64,000 nt of DNA from Streptomyces ficellus (GTDB lineage: Bacteria > Actinomycetota > Actinomycetes > Streptomycetales > Streptomycetaceae). The notes below the pieces were generated by a model. The model did not search any database and was not told the origin of the DNA. It was given only the letters and a program-made list of their open reading frames with translations. A program made the position numbers and the translations under genes. The stretch's first letter is position 1; every line of letters starts with the position of its first letter. Location of the stretch: positions 2,480,001 to 2,544,000 of the forward strand of contig NZ_CP034279.1 in NCBI RefSeq assembly GCF_009739905.1, in the 5' to 3' direction. Shown piece by piece: positions 42,301 through 52,116 of the stretch.

Positions 42301-43351
42301 GGAGCGGCCGGCCGTACCAGAGCTCGATGAGACGGGCCGCGATCGAGATTCCGTAGGGGGGAAGGACCTCGCCGGACTCGAACGCGGCCCGCAGCTCTTC
42401 CCGGGAGAACCAGCGGGCCTCCTCGATCTCGTCCCCGTCGACGTTGATCTCCGAGGACGTGGCCCGGGCCATGAAGCCCAGCATGAGGCTGGACGGGAAG
42501 GGCCACGGCTGGCTGGCGACGTACTCCACCTCGCCGACCGTCACTCCGGCCTCTTCGAAGACCTCCCGTGCCACGGACTGCTCGATGGACTCGCCAGGCT
42601 CCACGAAGCCCGCGAGCGTCGAGAAGCGGCCCTCCGGCCAGTGGACCTGCCGGCCCAGCAGCGCCCGGTCCTCCTCGTCCGTCACCAGCATGATCACGGC
42701 GGGGTCGGTGCGCGGGTAGTGCTCCGCGCCGCACGCGGGGCAGCGGCGGATGTGGCCGGCCGCCGCGATCACCGTGCGCTCGCCGCAGCGCGAGCAGAAG
42801 CGGTGCAGCCGCTGCCAGTTCTCCAGCGCCACCGCGTGCACCATCAGGCCCGCGTCGCGCGGCGACAGCAGCAGGCCTGCCTCGCGCAGACCGGCCGGCC
42901 GCGCGGACTGGTCCATGCGCCCGGGCAGGGAGTCCTTCTGGAGGGCGAAGTAGCTGACGCCGTCGGTGTCCGTGCCCAGGAAGTAGCGGTGGGTCTCGGT
43001 GACGGGCGCCTCGAAGGCGGGGGTCATGACCAGTTCGGTGCGGCCGTCGGGGGTGTCGTCGATCAGGACCTGACCGCCGGACACGACGAAGACGCGGGTC
43101 GTCGGGTGGCTCCAGGCCGCGGCGAGCCAGGCCTCGTCGAGGCGGTGGTGGGCGGCACGGTCGATGCCGCTCGGGGCGGTGAGGCCGATCGGCCGGAGTG
43201 TTGCCTCGTGCCGGTACGCGGCCTCGTGACGACGGTCGGGCCCGGGCCGGTGGTCGGGCTCGTGGCGGCGGTCGTCCTCGGGCTGGTGGTCCGCTTCGGG
43301 CCGCTGCCCGGGCGCGGGCAGGTGCCCGGCCTCGTTACTGATGGTGCTCAC
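42278..43351 (-). CDS. nudC: NAD(+) diphosphatase / NADH pyrophosphatase
   Basis: 357 residues. Splits NADH and possibly de-caps NAD-RNA. Zinc ribbon CSRCGERT ... CPACGAEH, Nudix box GFVEPGESIEQSVAREVFEE followed by AG, and the NADH-specific SQPWPFPSSLM about 20 residues later. The N-terminal 45 residues are a repetitive His/Asp/Arg/Pro stretch (DHQPEDDRRHEPDHRPGPDR) not found in typical NudC. GTG 43351 with GGAAG is preferred to a TTG at 43363. Stop is TAA. Orthologue of Rv3199c. Confidence 0.93.
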   Translation of the reverse strand: MSTISNEAGHLPAPGQRPEADHQPEDDRRHEPDHRPGPDRRHEAAYRHEATLRPIGLTAPSGIDRAAHHRLDEAWLAAAWSHPTTRVFVVSGGQVLIDDTPDGRTELVMTPAFEAPVTETHRYFLGTDTDGVSYFALQKDSLPGRMDQSARPAGLREAGLLLSPRDAGLMVHAVALENWQRLHRFCSRCGERTVIAAAGHIRRCPACGAEHYPRTDPAVIMLVTDEEDRALLGRQVHWPEGRFSTLAGFVEPGESIEQSVAREVFEEAGVTVGEVEYVASQPWPFPSSLMLGFMARATSSEINVDGDEIEEARWFSREELRAAFESGEVLPPYGISIAARLIELWYGRPLPKPGTLA

Positions 43352-43410
43352 TGGTGCTTCCAACTCCCCCGGTGGATGGGTTTCCCTGGGTGTCTGTGCG
43401 GAGTGTCCGT

Positions 43411-43454
43411 CCGGCGCGCTGCGCTAGCGCCGCGGCGCTAGCGCAGCGCGCCGG
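43411..43454. repeat. 44-bp perfect palindrome spanning the M20 peptidase stop codon
   Basis: Both 21-base arms (ccggcgcgctgcgctagcgcc and its complement, written here once only in part: ccggcgcgctgcgct...) are exact, and the two central bases are self-complementary, so all 44 bases form one uninterrupted palindrome. It contains the last five codons (GALR and neighbours) and the TAG stop of the M20 gene and extends 27 bases beyond. It probably serves as the terminator, but hairpins without any loop bases or mismatches of this length are unusual. Confidence 0.9.
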
Positions 43455-44844
43455 ACAGGTCGCCCCACAGGTGGGCGACGGTCTCCACACCCTTGAACAG
43501 CAGGTCCAGCTCGACTTTCTCGTTCGGCGCGTGCCAGCCGTCGGACGGTACGGAGATGCCCAGGAACAGGACCGGCGCGGCCAGTACGTCCTGGAGGTCG
43601 GCGGCGGGGCCCGAACCGCCCTCACGGGTGAAACGGATTTTCGCGCCGTCGAAGGCCTTGCTCATCGACCGTACGACCGACTGGAGCGCCGGGTGGTCGA
43701 GGGGCGTCAGGCAGGGGCGGGTCGGCGCGCCGAAAGTGATCTTGTGCCGGATGCCGTCGGGGACGCGGGCGGCGACCCAGTCGCGCACGGCTGTTTCCAG
43801 TGCGTACGGGTCCTGGCCGGCCACCAGGCGGAACGACAGCTTCAGCATGGCGGAGGACGGGACGATCGTCTTGCCGCCGGGGCCCTGGTAGCCGCCACCC
43901 ATGCCGTTGACCTCGGCGGTGGGGCGGGCCCAGACCCGCTCCAGGGTGGAGTAGCCGGCCTCGCCGAGCGTCCCGTACGACTTCGCGGTCGCCAGCCAGG
44001 AACTCTCGTCGAAGGGCAGCTCCGCGATCAGCGCCCGCTCGGCGTCGGTGAGCTCGGTGACGCCGTCGTAGAAGCCGGGGATCGTGACGCGCTCGTCCTC
44101 GTCGTGGAGCGCGGCGACGATCCGGGCGGCGGCCGTGACGGGGTTCGGGACGGCGCCGCCGAAGGAACCGGAGTGGATGTCCTGGTCGGGGCCGTACAGC
44201 TCGATCTCGCAGTCGGCCACGCCGCGCATGCCCGTGCACACGGTGGGCGTCGTCTCCGACCACATGCCCGTGTCCGAGACGACCACGGCGTCGGCGGCGA
44301 GCCGCTCCCGGTGGCCTTCCACGAGCGCCCGGAAGTGCGGCGAACCGGACTCCTCCTCGCCCTCGACGAGCAGCTTGAGGTTGACGGCGGGGGCGGAGCG
44401 GCCGGTCAGCGCGAGGTGGGCGCGCACACCCAGGGTGTGGAAGAACACCTGGCCCTTGTCGTCGGCGGCACCGCGCGCGTGGAGCCGGTTCCCGCGGATC
44501 ACCGGCTCGAAGGGGTCGGTGTCCCAGCCGTCCTCGCGGGCGGCGGGCTGGACGTCGTGGTGGCCGTAGACCAGGACGGTGGGCGCGTCGTCCTCGCCGG
44601 CGGGCCACTCGGCGAAGACCGCCGGGGCGCCCTCGGTCTCCCAGACCTCGGCCACCGGGAAGCCGGTCTCCCTGAGCTTCCCCGCGAGCCACTCGGCGCT
44701 GCGCCGGACGTCCGGGGCGTGCTCGGGCTGCGCCGACACGGACGGGATGCGCAGCCACTCGACGAGGTCGTCGAGGAAGGCCGCACGGTGCTGCTCCGTG
44801 TACGTGCGTACGGTGTGGACGGCGCTGTCCGGGGTGTCGCTCAT
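43438..44844 (-). CDS. M20 family dipeptidase/metallopeptidase
   Basis: 468 residues, cytosolic. Metal motifs: LVYGHHDVQPA (about 84-94), RGAADDKGQ, VEGEEESGSPHF, VSDTGMWS, and the dimerisation/lid domain with DIHSGSFGGAVPNP; a C-terminal His in VPSDGWHAPNEKV completes the site. Resembles beta-Ala-His/Cys-Gly dipeptidases (CNDP-type), which in actinomycetes may include mycothiol-conjugate or general dipeptide hydrolysis. ATG 44844 lies 10 bases after the adnA stop, so it is the last gene of the adnBA operon. Confidence 0.92.
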   Translation of the reverse strand: MSDTPDSAVHTVRTYTEQHRAAFLDDLVEWLRIPSVSAQPEHAPDVRRSAEWLAGKLRETGFPVAEVWETEGAPAVFAEWPAGEDDAPTVLVYGHHDVQPAAREDGWDTDPFEPVIRGNRLHARGAADDKGQVFFHTLGVRAHLALTGRSAPAVNLKLLVEGEEESGSPHFRALVEGHRERLAADAVVVSDTGMWSETTPTVCTGMRGVADCEIELYGPDQDIHSGSFGGAVPNPVTAAARIVAALHDEDERVTIPGFYDGVTELTDAERALIAELPFDESSWLATAKSYGTLGEAGYSTLERVWARPTAEVNGMGGGYQGPGGKTIVPSSAMLKLSFRLVAGQDPYALETAVRDWVAARVPDGIRHKITFGAPTRPCLTPLDHPALQSVVRSMSKAFDGAKIRFTREGGSGPAADLQDVLAAPVLFLGISVPSDGWHAPNEKVELDLLFKGVETVAHLWGDLSGALR

Positions 44845-44854
44845 GCCCCCGAGC

Positions 44855-47800
44855 CTATCCGGCGTCCGGGGTGTCGCCGTCGGCCGTCCCACGGAGCAGG
44901 ATGCGCTCGATCCCGGCGCGTCCGGGCAGGTCCGCCGGGCGGACGACCTCACCCGTGCGTACGTACACGAAGGCGGCCGTCACCGCCTCCGGCGGCAGCC
45001 CGTGCTGCTCGGCCCAGGCGAGCCGGTAGACCGCGAGCTGGAGGGGGTCGGCGGTGCGGGAGCGGTTGGTCTTCCAGTCGACGATCTCATATGTCACGGC
45101 CCCGGTGTCCGGGTCGGTGTCGCGGTACACGGCGTCGATCCGTCCCCGGACCACCCGGCCGGCGAGCTCCAGCTGGAACGGTGCCTCGACCCGGTGCGGG
45201 GTGCGGCGGGCGTACTCGGTGTTCTCGAACGCCTCCTTGAGTGCGGCCAGGTCCCGCTCGTCGGCAATCTCCGGCTCGTCGGCGTACACCTCGCCGCCGG
45301 GCAGCTCGTCGGGGCCGAGCATCGGCAGGGGCAGCTCCTCGAAGCGGGCCTCCACCCACGCGTGGAACCGCGTCCCGCGCCGGGCGGCGGGCTGGGGCGG
45401 GCGCGGCATGGGGCGGGCGAGCTCCTGGGCGAACCCGTCGGGGTCGGCGGCCAGGCGCAGCAGCTGGGAGGCGGACAGGGACGCCGGGAGGAGGACGTCC
45501 CGGGTCGTGGCGCGGGCGCGCAGCAGCTCGCCGGTGAGGGCGTCCAGGTCGCGGTCCCAGGACGCGACGGTACGGGACTCCTCGGGCGTCAGGCGCTCCC
45601 CCGGCCCGGTGGCGGGCGCGGGTACGGGCGCGGGCGCGGAGGCGTCGTCGGGCTTCCCGTGACGCGGGCCGGGCACGTGCGGCGAGGAGGCGCCGGGGTG
45701 TCCGGTCTCCCCCGCGTCCCGGTCCGCGGCACGATCCTGGGCCCGGCCCGCGGCCCGGCCCGGGGTTCCGTCCTCGGCCCGGCCCGCGGCCCGGCCCGGG
45801 GTTCCGTCCTCGGCCCGGTCCGGGGCGTCGCCGGGCCACGGCTCGTCGTCCTGCCACGGCTCGTCCTCGTGGGGCCATGGCTCGTGGTCGGGCCAGGGCT
45901 CGTCCGGCCACGGCTCGTCGGGGTCCGGGTGCTCGCGGTCGGCGTCCCGCCCGGTCGGGTCGGAGCCCTGCCCGTCCGCGCTCGACGCCTCCACGCGCGC
46001 GTGGAGGGCCTCGTCCTCGCCGGCCGGGGAGGTACCGGGCTCGGAGAGGGAGGCGAGGTGCTCCAGGACCTTGTCGGCGGCCGCGCGGCGGTGGGCCAGC
46101 GAGGTGGGGTCGAGCGGGAGGGGCCAGGCCTGGTCGGCCGTGGACTCCTTCAGCATGGAGTTCTCGGCGTCGCCGGCCGGCTCGTCCGCCCAGGCCTCGA
46201 TCTCGCCGAAGCCGGCCGCGCAGTGGTCGTACAGGGCGTGCAGGAACGGGGAGGGGCCCCGCGGGCGCTTCTGGGAGGGGCCCCACCAGTGGGCGGAGCC
46301 CAGCAGGAGGGTGCGGGGGCGGGTGAAGGTGACGTATCCGAGGCGCAGTTCCTCGGTGTGCTGGTGGGCCTTCATGGCGTCCTTGAAGGACGTGAGGGAC
46401 CGGGCGTCCCAGTCCTCGATCCCGGGGAGGGTCGGGGCGTCACCGCGCAGGGCGTGCGGCAGGACCTGCGGCTGAGCGGTCCAGGACTCCCGGGACCTGG
46501 TGCTGGGGAACTGGGAGGTGACCAGCCCGGGGACGGCGACGACGTCCCACTCCAGGCCCTTGGACTTGTGCGCGGTGAGGACCTTCACGGTGTTCTCGCC
46601 GCCCGGCAGGGCGTTGTCGAGGCCCTTCTCGTACTGGGCGGCGGTGCGCAGGAACCCCAGGAAGGCCAGCAGCGTCGCCTCGCCGTCCAGGGACGCGAAA
46701 CGGGCCGCGACGTCGAGGAAGTTGGAGAGGGTCTCGCGGCGCCGGGCCGCCAGGGCGTGCGGGGACGCGGACAGCTCGACCTCCAGGCCGGTGGCGGCCA
46801 GGATGCGGTGCAGGACGTCCATGAGGGGGTCGGCCAGGGAGCGGCGCAGGTCGCGCAGCTCGGTGGCGAGGCGGGCGAACCGCACCTTCGCCTCGGCGGA
46901 GAACGGCAGGCCGTCGTCCTGGCCCGCCGGTTCGAGGAAGGTGTCCAGGGCGTCCGCGAGGGAGACCACTTCGGAGGGGTCCACGCCCTCGACGGCCGCG
47001 GCCAGCCGCTCGTCGGGGTCCGTGTCGCCGCCGTCCCTGGACCGGTGCACCAGCAGCCGGGCGCGCCGGCCCAGCAGCGCCAGGTCACGGGCGCCGATCC
47101 GCCAGCGGGGCCCGGTGAGCAGGCGTACGAGGGAGGCGTTGGCGCCCGGGTCCTGGAGGACCTCGCAGACCGCGACCAGGTCGGCGACCTCCGGGAGGTG
47201 CAGCAGCCCGGACAGGCCCACGACCTCCACGGGGACGTCCCGCGCGACCAGGGCGGCCTGGATCTCGGGGAAGTCGGTCGCCGTACGGCACAGGACCGCG
47301 ATGTCGCCCGGTTCCTTGCCCGTGCGGACGAGGTGGGCGATGGAGTCGGCCAGCCAGGCGATCTCCTCGGCCTGGGTGGGCAGCAGCGCGATCCGGACGG
47401 TGCCGTCGCGCTCGGCGCCGGGGGCGGGGCGCAGCGCCTCCACGCCCGCGTGCATGGCGCGCAGGGGTTCGGCGAGCCCGTTGGCGAGGTCCAGGAGGCG
47501 ACCGCCGCTGCGGCGGTTCTCGCTGAGGGAGAAGCGGGTGGCGGGGGTGCCGTCCGCGTACGGGAAGTGCTCGGGGAAGTCGTCCAGGTTGGCGACGGAC
47601 GCGCCGCGCCAGCCGTAGATCGCCTGGCAGGGGTCGCCCACGGCGGTGACCGGGTGTCCCGTGCCGCCGCCGAAGAGCCCGGACAGCAGGAGCCGCTGGG
47701 CGACGGACGTGTCCTGGTACTCGTCGAGGAGCACGACCCGGAACTCGTCCCGGAGGATCGCCCCCGCCTCGGGGCGGGTGAGGGCCAGCTCGGCGGAGAG

Positions 47801-48535
47801 GGCGATCTGGTCGCCGAAGTCGAGCAGGTCGCGCTCGCGCTTGGCCGCGCGGTAGCGGACGACGAGGTCGGTGAGCTCGCGGCGGGCGCCGGCGGCCTCG
47901 GGGACCTTGCGGAGGTCGGCGTTGCTGAGGCGGGCGCCGGCGAGGGCGGTGAGCAGGCCGGAGTCGTACCGGAGGAGGTCGGCGGGGCGGACGAGGTGCT
48001 CGGACAGCTCCGCGTCCAGGGCGAGGAGGTCGCTGACGAGGGTGGGGAAGGACTTGGTGAGGGCCGGGTACGGGCCGGGTGCCTCGCGCAGCACGCGCGC
48101 GGCGAGCTGGTAGCGGGTGGCGTCGGCGAGGAGGCGGGCGGTGGGCTCCAGCCCGATGCGCAGGCCGTGGTCGGTGAGGAGCTGCCCGGCGAACGCGTGG
48201 TACGTGGAGATGCGGGGCTCCCCCGGCGGATCGTCCGGGTCGATGACGTCGGGGTCGGTCACTCCGGCACGGACCAGCGCCTTGCGGACGCGCTCGGCCA
48301 GCTCGCCGGCGGCCTTGTTGGTGAACGTGAGGCCGAGGACCTGCTCGGGGGCGACCTGCCCCGTACCGACCAGCCAGACCACCCGGGCGGCCATCACCGT
48401 CGTCTTGCCGGAGCCGGCTCCGGCCACGATGACCTGCGGGGCGGGCGGCGCGGTGATGCAGGCCGTCTGCTCCGGGGTGAACGGGATGCCGAGAAGCTCC
48501 TTGAGCTGCTCGGGGTCGGTGAGGCGAGTGGTCAC
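44855..48535 (-). CDS. adnA: AdnA-type helicase-nuclease (ATP-dependent DNA helicase with RecB nuclease domain)
   Basis: 1226 residues. Subunit of the actinomycete double-strand-break resection motor-nuclease. N-terminal UvrD-like motor: VAGAGSGKTTVMAARV (about 37-52), TFTNKAAGEL, LLDEYQDTSVAQRLL (about 267), VGDPCQAIYGWRG, TAHKSKGLEWDVVAV. C-terminal RecB-type nuclease: GTRFHAWVEARFEE, VRGRIDAVYRD and EIVDWKTNRS with the D-x-K catalytic core (about 1150). Between them lies a 120-residue acidic low-complexity insert with repeated EPWPDEPWP and AEDGTPGRAAGR. GTG 48535 preferred; a TTG is two codons upstream. Assigned AdnA because it is the downstream gene, as Rv3201c. Confidence 0.9.
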   Translation of the reverse strand: MTTRLTDPEQLKELLGIPFTPEQTACITAPPAPQVIVAGAGSGKTTVMAARVVWLVGTGQVAPEQVLGLTFTNKAAGELAERVRKALVRAGVTDPDVIDPDDPPGEPRISTYHAFAGQLLTDHGLRIGLEPTARLLADATRYQLAARVLREAPGPYPALTKSFPTLVSDLLALDAELSEHLVRPADLLRYDSGLLTALAGARLSNADLRKVPEAAGARRELTDLVVRYRAAKRERDLLDFGDQIALSAELALTRPEAGAILRDEFRVVLLDEYQDTSVAQRLLLSGLFGGGTGHPVTAVGDPCQAIYGWRGASVANLDDFPEHFPYADGTPATRFSLSENRRSGGRLLDLANGLAEPLRAMHAGVEALRPAPGAERDGTVRIALLPTQAEEIAWLADSIAHLVRTGKEPGDIAVLCRTATDFPEIQAALVARDVPVEVVGLSGLLHLPEVADLVAVCEVLQDPGANASLVRLLTGPRWRIGARDLALLGRRARLLVHRSRDGGDTDPDERLAAAVEGVDPSEVVSLADALDTFLEPAGQDDGLPFSAEAKVRFARLATELRDLRRSLADPLMDVLHRILAATGLEVELSASPHALAARRRETLSNFLDVAARFASLDGEATLLAFLGFLRTAAQYEKGLDNALPGGENTVKVLTAHKSKGLEWDVVAVPGLVTSQFPSTRSRESWTAQPQVLPHALRGDAPTLPGIEDWDARSLTSFKDAMKAHQHTEELRLGYVTFTRPRTLLLGSAHWWGPSQKRPRGPSPFLHALYDHCAAGFGEIEAWADEPAGDAENSMLKESTADQAWPLPLDPTSLAHRRAAADKVLEHLASLSEPGTSPAGEDEALHARVEASSADGQGSDPTGRDADREHPDPDEPWPDEPWPDHEPWPHEDEPWQDDEPWPGDAPDRAEDGTPGRAAGRAEDGTPGRAAGRAQDRAADRDAGETGHPGASSPHVPGPRHGKPDDASAPAPVPAPATGPGERLTPEESRTVASWDRDLDALTGELLRARATTRDVLLPASLSASQLLRLAADPDGFAQELARPMPRPPQPAARRGTRFHAWVEARFEELPLPMLGPDELPGGEVYADEPEIADERDLAALKEAFENTEYARRTPHRVEAPFQLELAGRVVRGRIDAVYRDTDPDTGAVTYEIVDWKTNRSRTADPLQLAVYRLAWAEQHGLPPEAVTAAFVYVRTGEVVRPADLPGRAGIERILLRGTADGDTPDAG

Positions 48536-48592
48536 GGTCAATGAGGCTAACCGGCCCCACTGACAGTCCCCCGCCCGTCCCCGCGGCGGTCC

Positions 48593-51500
48593 TCACTCCA
48601 CGATGTGGCGGCCCTCGGGGCGGGCGCTGCACGAGGCCCGGAACGCGCAGTGGTCGCAGTGCTTGCCGGTGGAGGGGGTGAACCGTTCGTCCAGGACGCG
48701 CCCGGCGGCGGTCGCCAGCAGATCGCCCACCCACTCGCCGTGGAGCGGCTCCTGGGCCTGCACCTTGGGCAGCTGCTCGCCGCCCTCCTTCTTGGGCGCG
48801 GCCTGCCGCAGCTGGACGAGTTCGGCGCCGCCGGGCTCGGGGCGGCGGCCGTCGAAGACGTCGTCGACGGCGCCCTCGCGGACGGCGAGCTGGTACACGG
48901 CGAGCTGCGGGTGGTGGGCGACCTCGTCCCTGGTGGGGGCGGACTTCCCCGTCTTGAAGTCGACGACGTACGCGCGGCCGTGCTCGTCGGCCTCGACGCG
49001 GTCCATGGAGCCCCGGATCCGCACCTCGTACTCCCCCGCCTCCAGGGTGACGTCGAAGTCGTGCTCGGTGGCGGCGGGAGCGCGACCGCCGCGGTCCATG
49101 ACGTGCCAGCGCAGGAACCTTTCCAGCGCCACGCGCGCGTGCTCCTTCTCCTGGGCGGATTTCCAGGGCGCGTCGAAGGCGAGCGCGTCCCACACGGAGT
49201 CGAGCCGTTCCATGAGTACGGCGAGGTCGGCGGGGGTGCGGCCGGAGGCGACCTCGTCGGCGAGGACGTGGACGACGTTGCCGAACCCCTGCGCGGCGGT
49301 GGCGGGGGCGTCCGCCTTGACCTCGCGGCCCAGGAACCACTGGAGGGCGCAGGTGTTCGCGAGCTGGTCGAGGGCGCTGCCGGACAGCGCCACGGGGCGG
49401 TCGCGGTCGCGGAGGGGGACGGCCGCGCGGGTCGGCTCGTACAGGCCCCACCAGCGGTACGGGTGGGCGGCGGGGACGAGCGGCTGCTCCTCGTCGTCGG
49501 TGAGCGCGGCGAGCCGGGCGAGGCGCCGGGCGGCGGCGTCGCGCAGCGCCGGGGAGGCGTCGGGGTCGACGGTGGTGGCGCGCAGTTCGGCGACGAGCGC
49601 GGCCACGGCGAGCGGGCGGCGGGGCCGGCCGGTGACGTCCTTCGGTTCGACGCCCAGCTCGGTGAGGAACCGGGAGGGCTGGTCGCCGTCGTCGGCGGGC
49701 GCCTTGACGGCGGTGACGACGAGCCGGTCACGCGCGCGCGTGGCGGCCACGTAGAACAGCCGGCGTTCCTCGGCGAGGAGGGCGCCGGGGGTGAGCGGCT
49801 CGGCGATGCCGTCGCGGCCGATGCGGTCGGCCTCCAGGAGGGAGCCGCGGCGGCGCAGGTCGGGCCAGAGGCCTTCCTGTACGCCGGCCACGACGACCAG
49901 GCCCCATTCGAGGCCCTTGGAGCGGTGGGCGGTCATCAGGCGTACGGCGTCGGGGCGGACGGGCCGCCGGGAGAGGGTGTCGGCGGCGATGTCCTGGGCG
50001 TCGAGTTCCTCGAGGAAGTTCAGGGCGCCGCGGCCGCCGGTGCGCTCCTCGGCGCGGGCGGCCGTGTCGAACAGGGCGCACACGGCGTCGAGGTCGCGGT
50101 CGGCGTTGCGGCCGGCGGCGCCGCCGCGCAGGGCGGAGCGCTGGAGGCGGGCGGGCCAGGGGGTGCCGTTCCACAGGAGCCAGAGGGCCTCCTCGGCGGT
50201 GCCGCCGCCCGCGAGCAGTTCGCGGGCGCGCCGCAGCAGGTCGCCGAGGCGCTGGGCACCGCGCGCGTAGGACGGGTCGTGGGCCACGAGCCGCTCGGGT
50301 TCGGCGAGGGCGCGGGCGAGCAGGACGTCGGAGGGCGGCGGCACCTTGTTGCCCCCGGCCCGCTCCTCGTCCCGCAGGGCCCGCCCGAGGCGGCGGAGGT
50401 CGGCGGCGTCCATGCCGCCGAGGGGTGAGGTGAGCAGGCTGATCGCCGTCTCGGTGTCGAGCCGGGGCGGGACGCCGCCGGTGTCGTCGCCGTCCGCCGC
50501 GCCCGGCTCTCCCGGCTCTCCCGGCGCGTCCGGCTCCTCCGGCGCGTCCGGCTTCCCCGCCGCGGGTTCCGGGGTCGCCGCGGGCTCCGGGGCCGCCGCC
50601 GCGCGGAGGGCGGCCAGCAGCGGGGCCACCGCGGGTTCGTGGCGGAGGGGGACGTCGTCGCCGTCCACCTCGACGGGCACACCGGCCGACGTGAGGGCGC
50701 GGCGCAGGGTGGGGAGGGAGCGGCCGCCCGCGCGGACCAGGACCGCCATGTCGTTCCACGGCACGCCGTCCTCCAGGTGGGCGCGCCGCAGGATGTCCGC
50801 GATGTTGTCCACCTCGGTGGACGGGGTGGGGAAGGTGTACGTCTCGACCCGGCCGCCGTCCCGTACCGCCGTCAGGTCGCGGTGTGCCCTCACCCGGTCG
50901 GCGGGCAGGCGGGTCAGCGGCATCCGGCCGGTGAGCAGCCGGGTGGCGGCCAGGAGGGCGGCGCCCGAGCGGCGGGAGACCTTCAGGACGGCGACCGGGG
51001 CGGGGGTGCCGTCGGCGCGCCGGAAGGTGCCGGGGAAGTTCAGGATGCCGCCCACGTCGGCGCCGCGGAACGCGTAGATCGACTGGTCGGGGTCGCCGAA
51101 CGCGTACAGCGTCCGCCCGCCGCCGGCAAGCGCCCGCAGCAGCCGGACCTGGGCCGGGTCGGTGTCCTGGTACTCGTCGACGAACACGGCGTCGTACCGC
51201 GGCAGGGTCGCCGAGCCGGCCAGCGGTACCGCCCGGTGCACCAGCTCGGCGTAGTCCAGCACGCCCTGCATGTCGAGGACGTCCAGGTACTCGGCGAGGA
51301 ACGCGGCCGCCGCCGACCAGTCCCGCCGGCCGGTGCGTGCGGCGAAGTCGGCGAGCGCGCGGGGGCCGAGCCCCAGCTCGCGCGACCGGGCGAGCACCGC
51401 GCGGACCTCGTCGGCGAAGCCGCGGGTGGTCAGGCAGGCGCGCAGCTCGTCGGGCCAGTGGATGCGGGCCAGGCCCTCGCGTTCCAGGTCGAGCTGACCG

Positions 51501-51955
51501 GCCAGCAGTTCGCGCACCGCGAGGTCCTGCTCGGGGCCGGACAGCAGGCGCAGCGGTTCGGAGAAGAGGTCGGCGTCCTGGTGGGCGCGGATCAGGGCGT
51601 AGCAGTAGGAGTGGAAGGTGGTCGCCTGGGGGGCGCGCGTCCCGCCGATGCGCGCCGCCATCCGGTCGCGCAGTTCCACGGCCGCCTTGCGGCTGAAGGT
51701 GAGCACCAGGATCCGTTCGGGCGCGGTGCCCCGGGCGATCCTGGCGGCGACCGCCTCCACCAGCGTCGTGGTCTTGCCGGTGCCCGGGCCGGCGAGGACC
51801 AGGAGCGGGCCGCCCGCGTGGTCAACCACGGCACGCTGCGACGCGTCCAGGAGAGGGGGGCTCGCGGGCGCCGGCGGGGTACGCACCAGTCGGTACGCGC
51901 CGGGGGTCCGCCCGCGAGTCGGCGTACGCCCGGTGGTAATCGAGGAGGAGCTCAC
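48593..51955 (-). CDS. adnB: AdnB-type helicase-nuclease (UvrD motor plus RecB nuclease)
   Basis: 1120 residues. Motor motifs: VLAGPGTGKTTTLVEAV (about 53), LTFSRKAAVELRDRM, VFVDEYQDTDPAQVRLL (about 257), FGDPDQSIYAFRGAD, MTAHRSKGLEWGLVVV, FYVAATRARDRL. Nuclease: GFGNVVHVLADEV, IRGSMDRVEAD, YVVDFKTGKSAP (D-x-K, about 997). Cysteines in LANTCALQWFLG and the C-terminal CDHCAFRASC suggest an iron-sulfur cluster of AddB type. An Ala/Glu/Pro-rich insert (about 455-495) separates motor subdomains. GTG start at 51955. 57 bases upstream of adnA; orthologue of Rv3202c. Confidence 0.92.
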   Translation of the reverse strand: MSSSSITTGRTPTRGRTPGAYRLVRTPPAPASPPLLDASQRAVVDHAGGPLLVLAGPGTGKTTTLVEAVAARIARGTAPERILVLTFSRKAAVELRDRMAARIGGTRAPQATTFHSYCYALIRAHQDADLFSEPLRLLSGPEQDLAVRELLAGQLDLEREGLARIHWPDELRACLTTRGFADEVRAVLARSRELGLGPRALADFAARTGRRDWSAAAAFLAEYLDVLDMQGVLDYAELVHRAVPLAGSATLPRYDAVFVDEYQDTDPAQVRLLRALAGGGRTLYAFGDPDQSIYAFRGADVGGILNFPGTFRRADGTPAPVAVLKVSRRSGAALLAATRLLTGRMPLTRLPADRVRAHRDLTAVRDGGRVETYTFPTPSTEVDNIADILRRAHLEDGVPWNDMAVLVRAGGRSLPTLRRALTSAGVPVEVDGDDVPLRHEPAVAPLLAALRAAAAPEPAATPEPAAGKPDAPEEPDAPGEPGEPGAADGDDTGGVPPRLDTETAISLLTSPLGGMDAADLRRLGRALRDEERAGGNKVPPPSDVLLARALAEPERLVAHDPSYARGAQRLGDLLRRARELLAGGGTAEEALWLLWNGTPWPARLQRSALRGGAAGRNADRDLDAVCALFDTAARAEERTGGRGALNFLEELDAQDIAADTLSRRPVRPDAVRLMTAHRSKGLEWGLVVVAGVQEGLWPDLRRRGSLLEADRIGRDGIAEPLTPGALLAEERRLFYVAATRARDRLVVTAVKAPADDGDQPSRFLTELGVEPKDVTGRPRRPLAVAALVAELRATTVDPDASPALRDAAARRLARLAALTDDEEQPLVPAAHPYRWWGLYEPTRAAVPLRDRDRPVALSGSALDQLANTCALQWFLGREVKADAPATAAQGFGNVVHVLADEVASGRTPADLAVLMERLDSVWDALAFDAPWKSAQEKEHARVALERFLRWHVMDRGGRAPAATEHDFDVTLEAGEYEVRIRGSMDRVEADEHGRAYVVDFKTGKSAPTRDEVAHHPQLAVYQLAVREGAVDDVFDGRRPEPGGAELVQLRQAAPKKEGGEQLPKVQAQEPLHGEWVGDLLATAAGRVLDERFTPSTGKHCDHCAFRASCSARPEGRHIVE

Positions 51956-52116
51956 GTGGATCGCCGGTCCTGGTGGGTGTGCTGGTGCTGAGGATGCTGG
52001 GTGGGAGGTGCGGTGCGCACGCCACGCGGGACGACGTTACGCGTACTCCGTACGGTCGTGCCCATGGTGTCCGCCCTGCCCGCCCCGCCTGCCGCGCCCC
52101 CGGATGCCGGAAGCTG

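Noticed and set aside
44579..48544. A 1321-codon open frame on the plus strand opposite adnA
   Set aside because: It is the antisense shadow of a GC-rich gene: composition is Arg/Gly/Ala/Val-rich without recognisable domains, while the minus strand encodes complete helicase and nuclease motifs.
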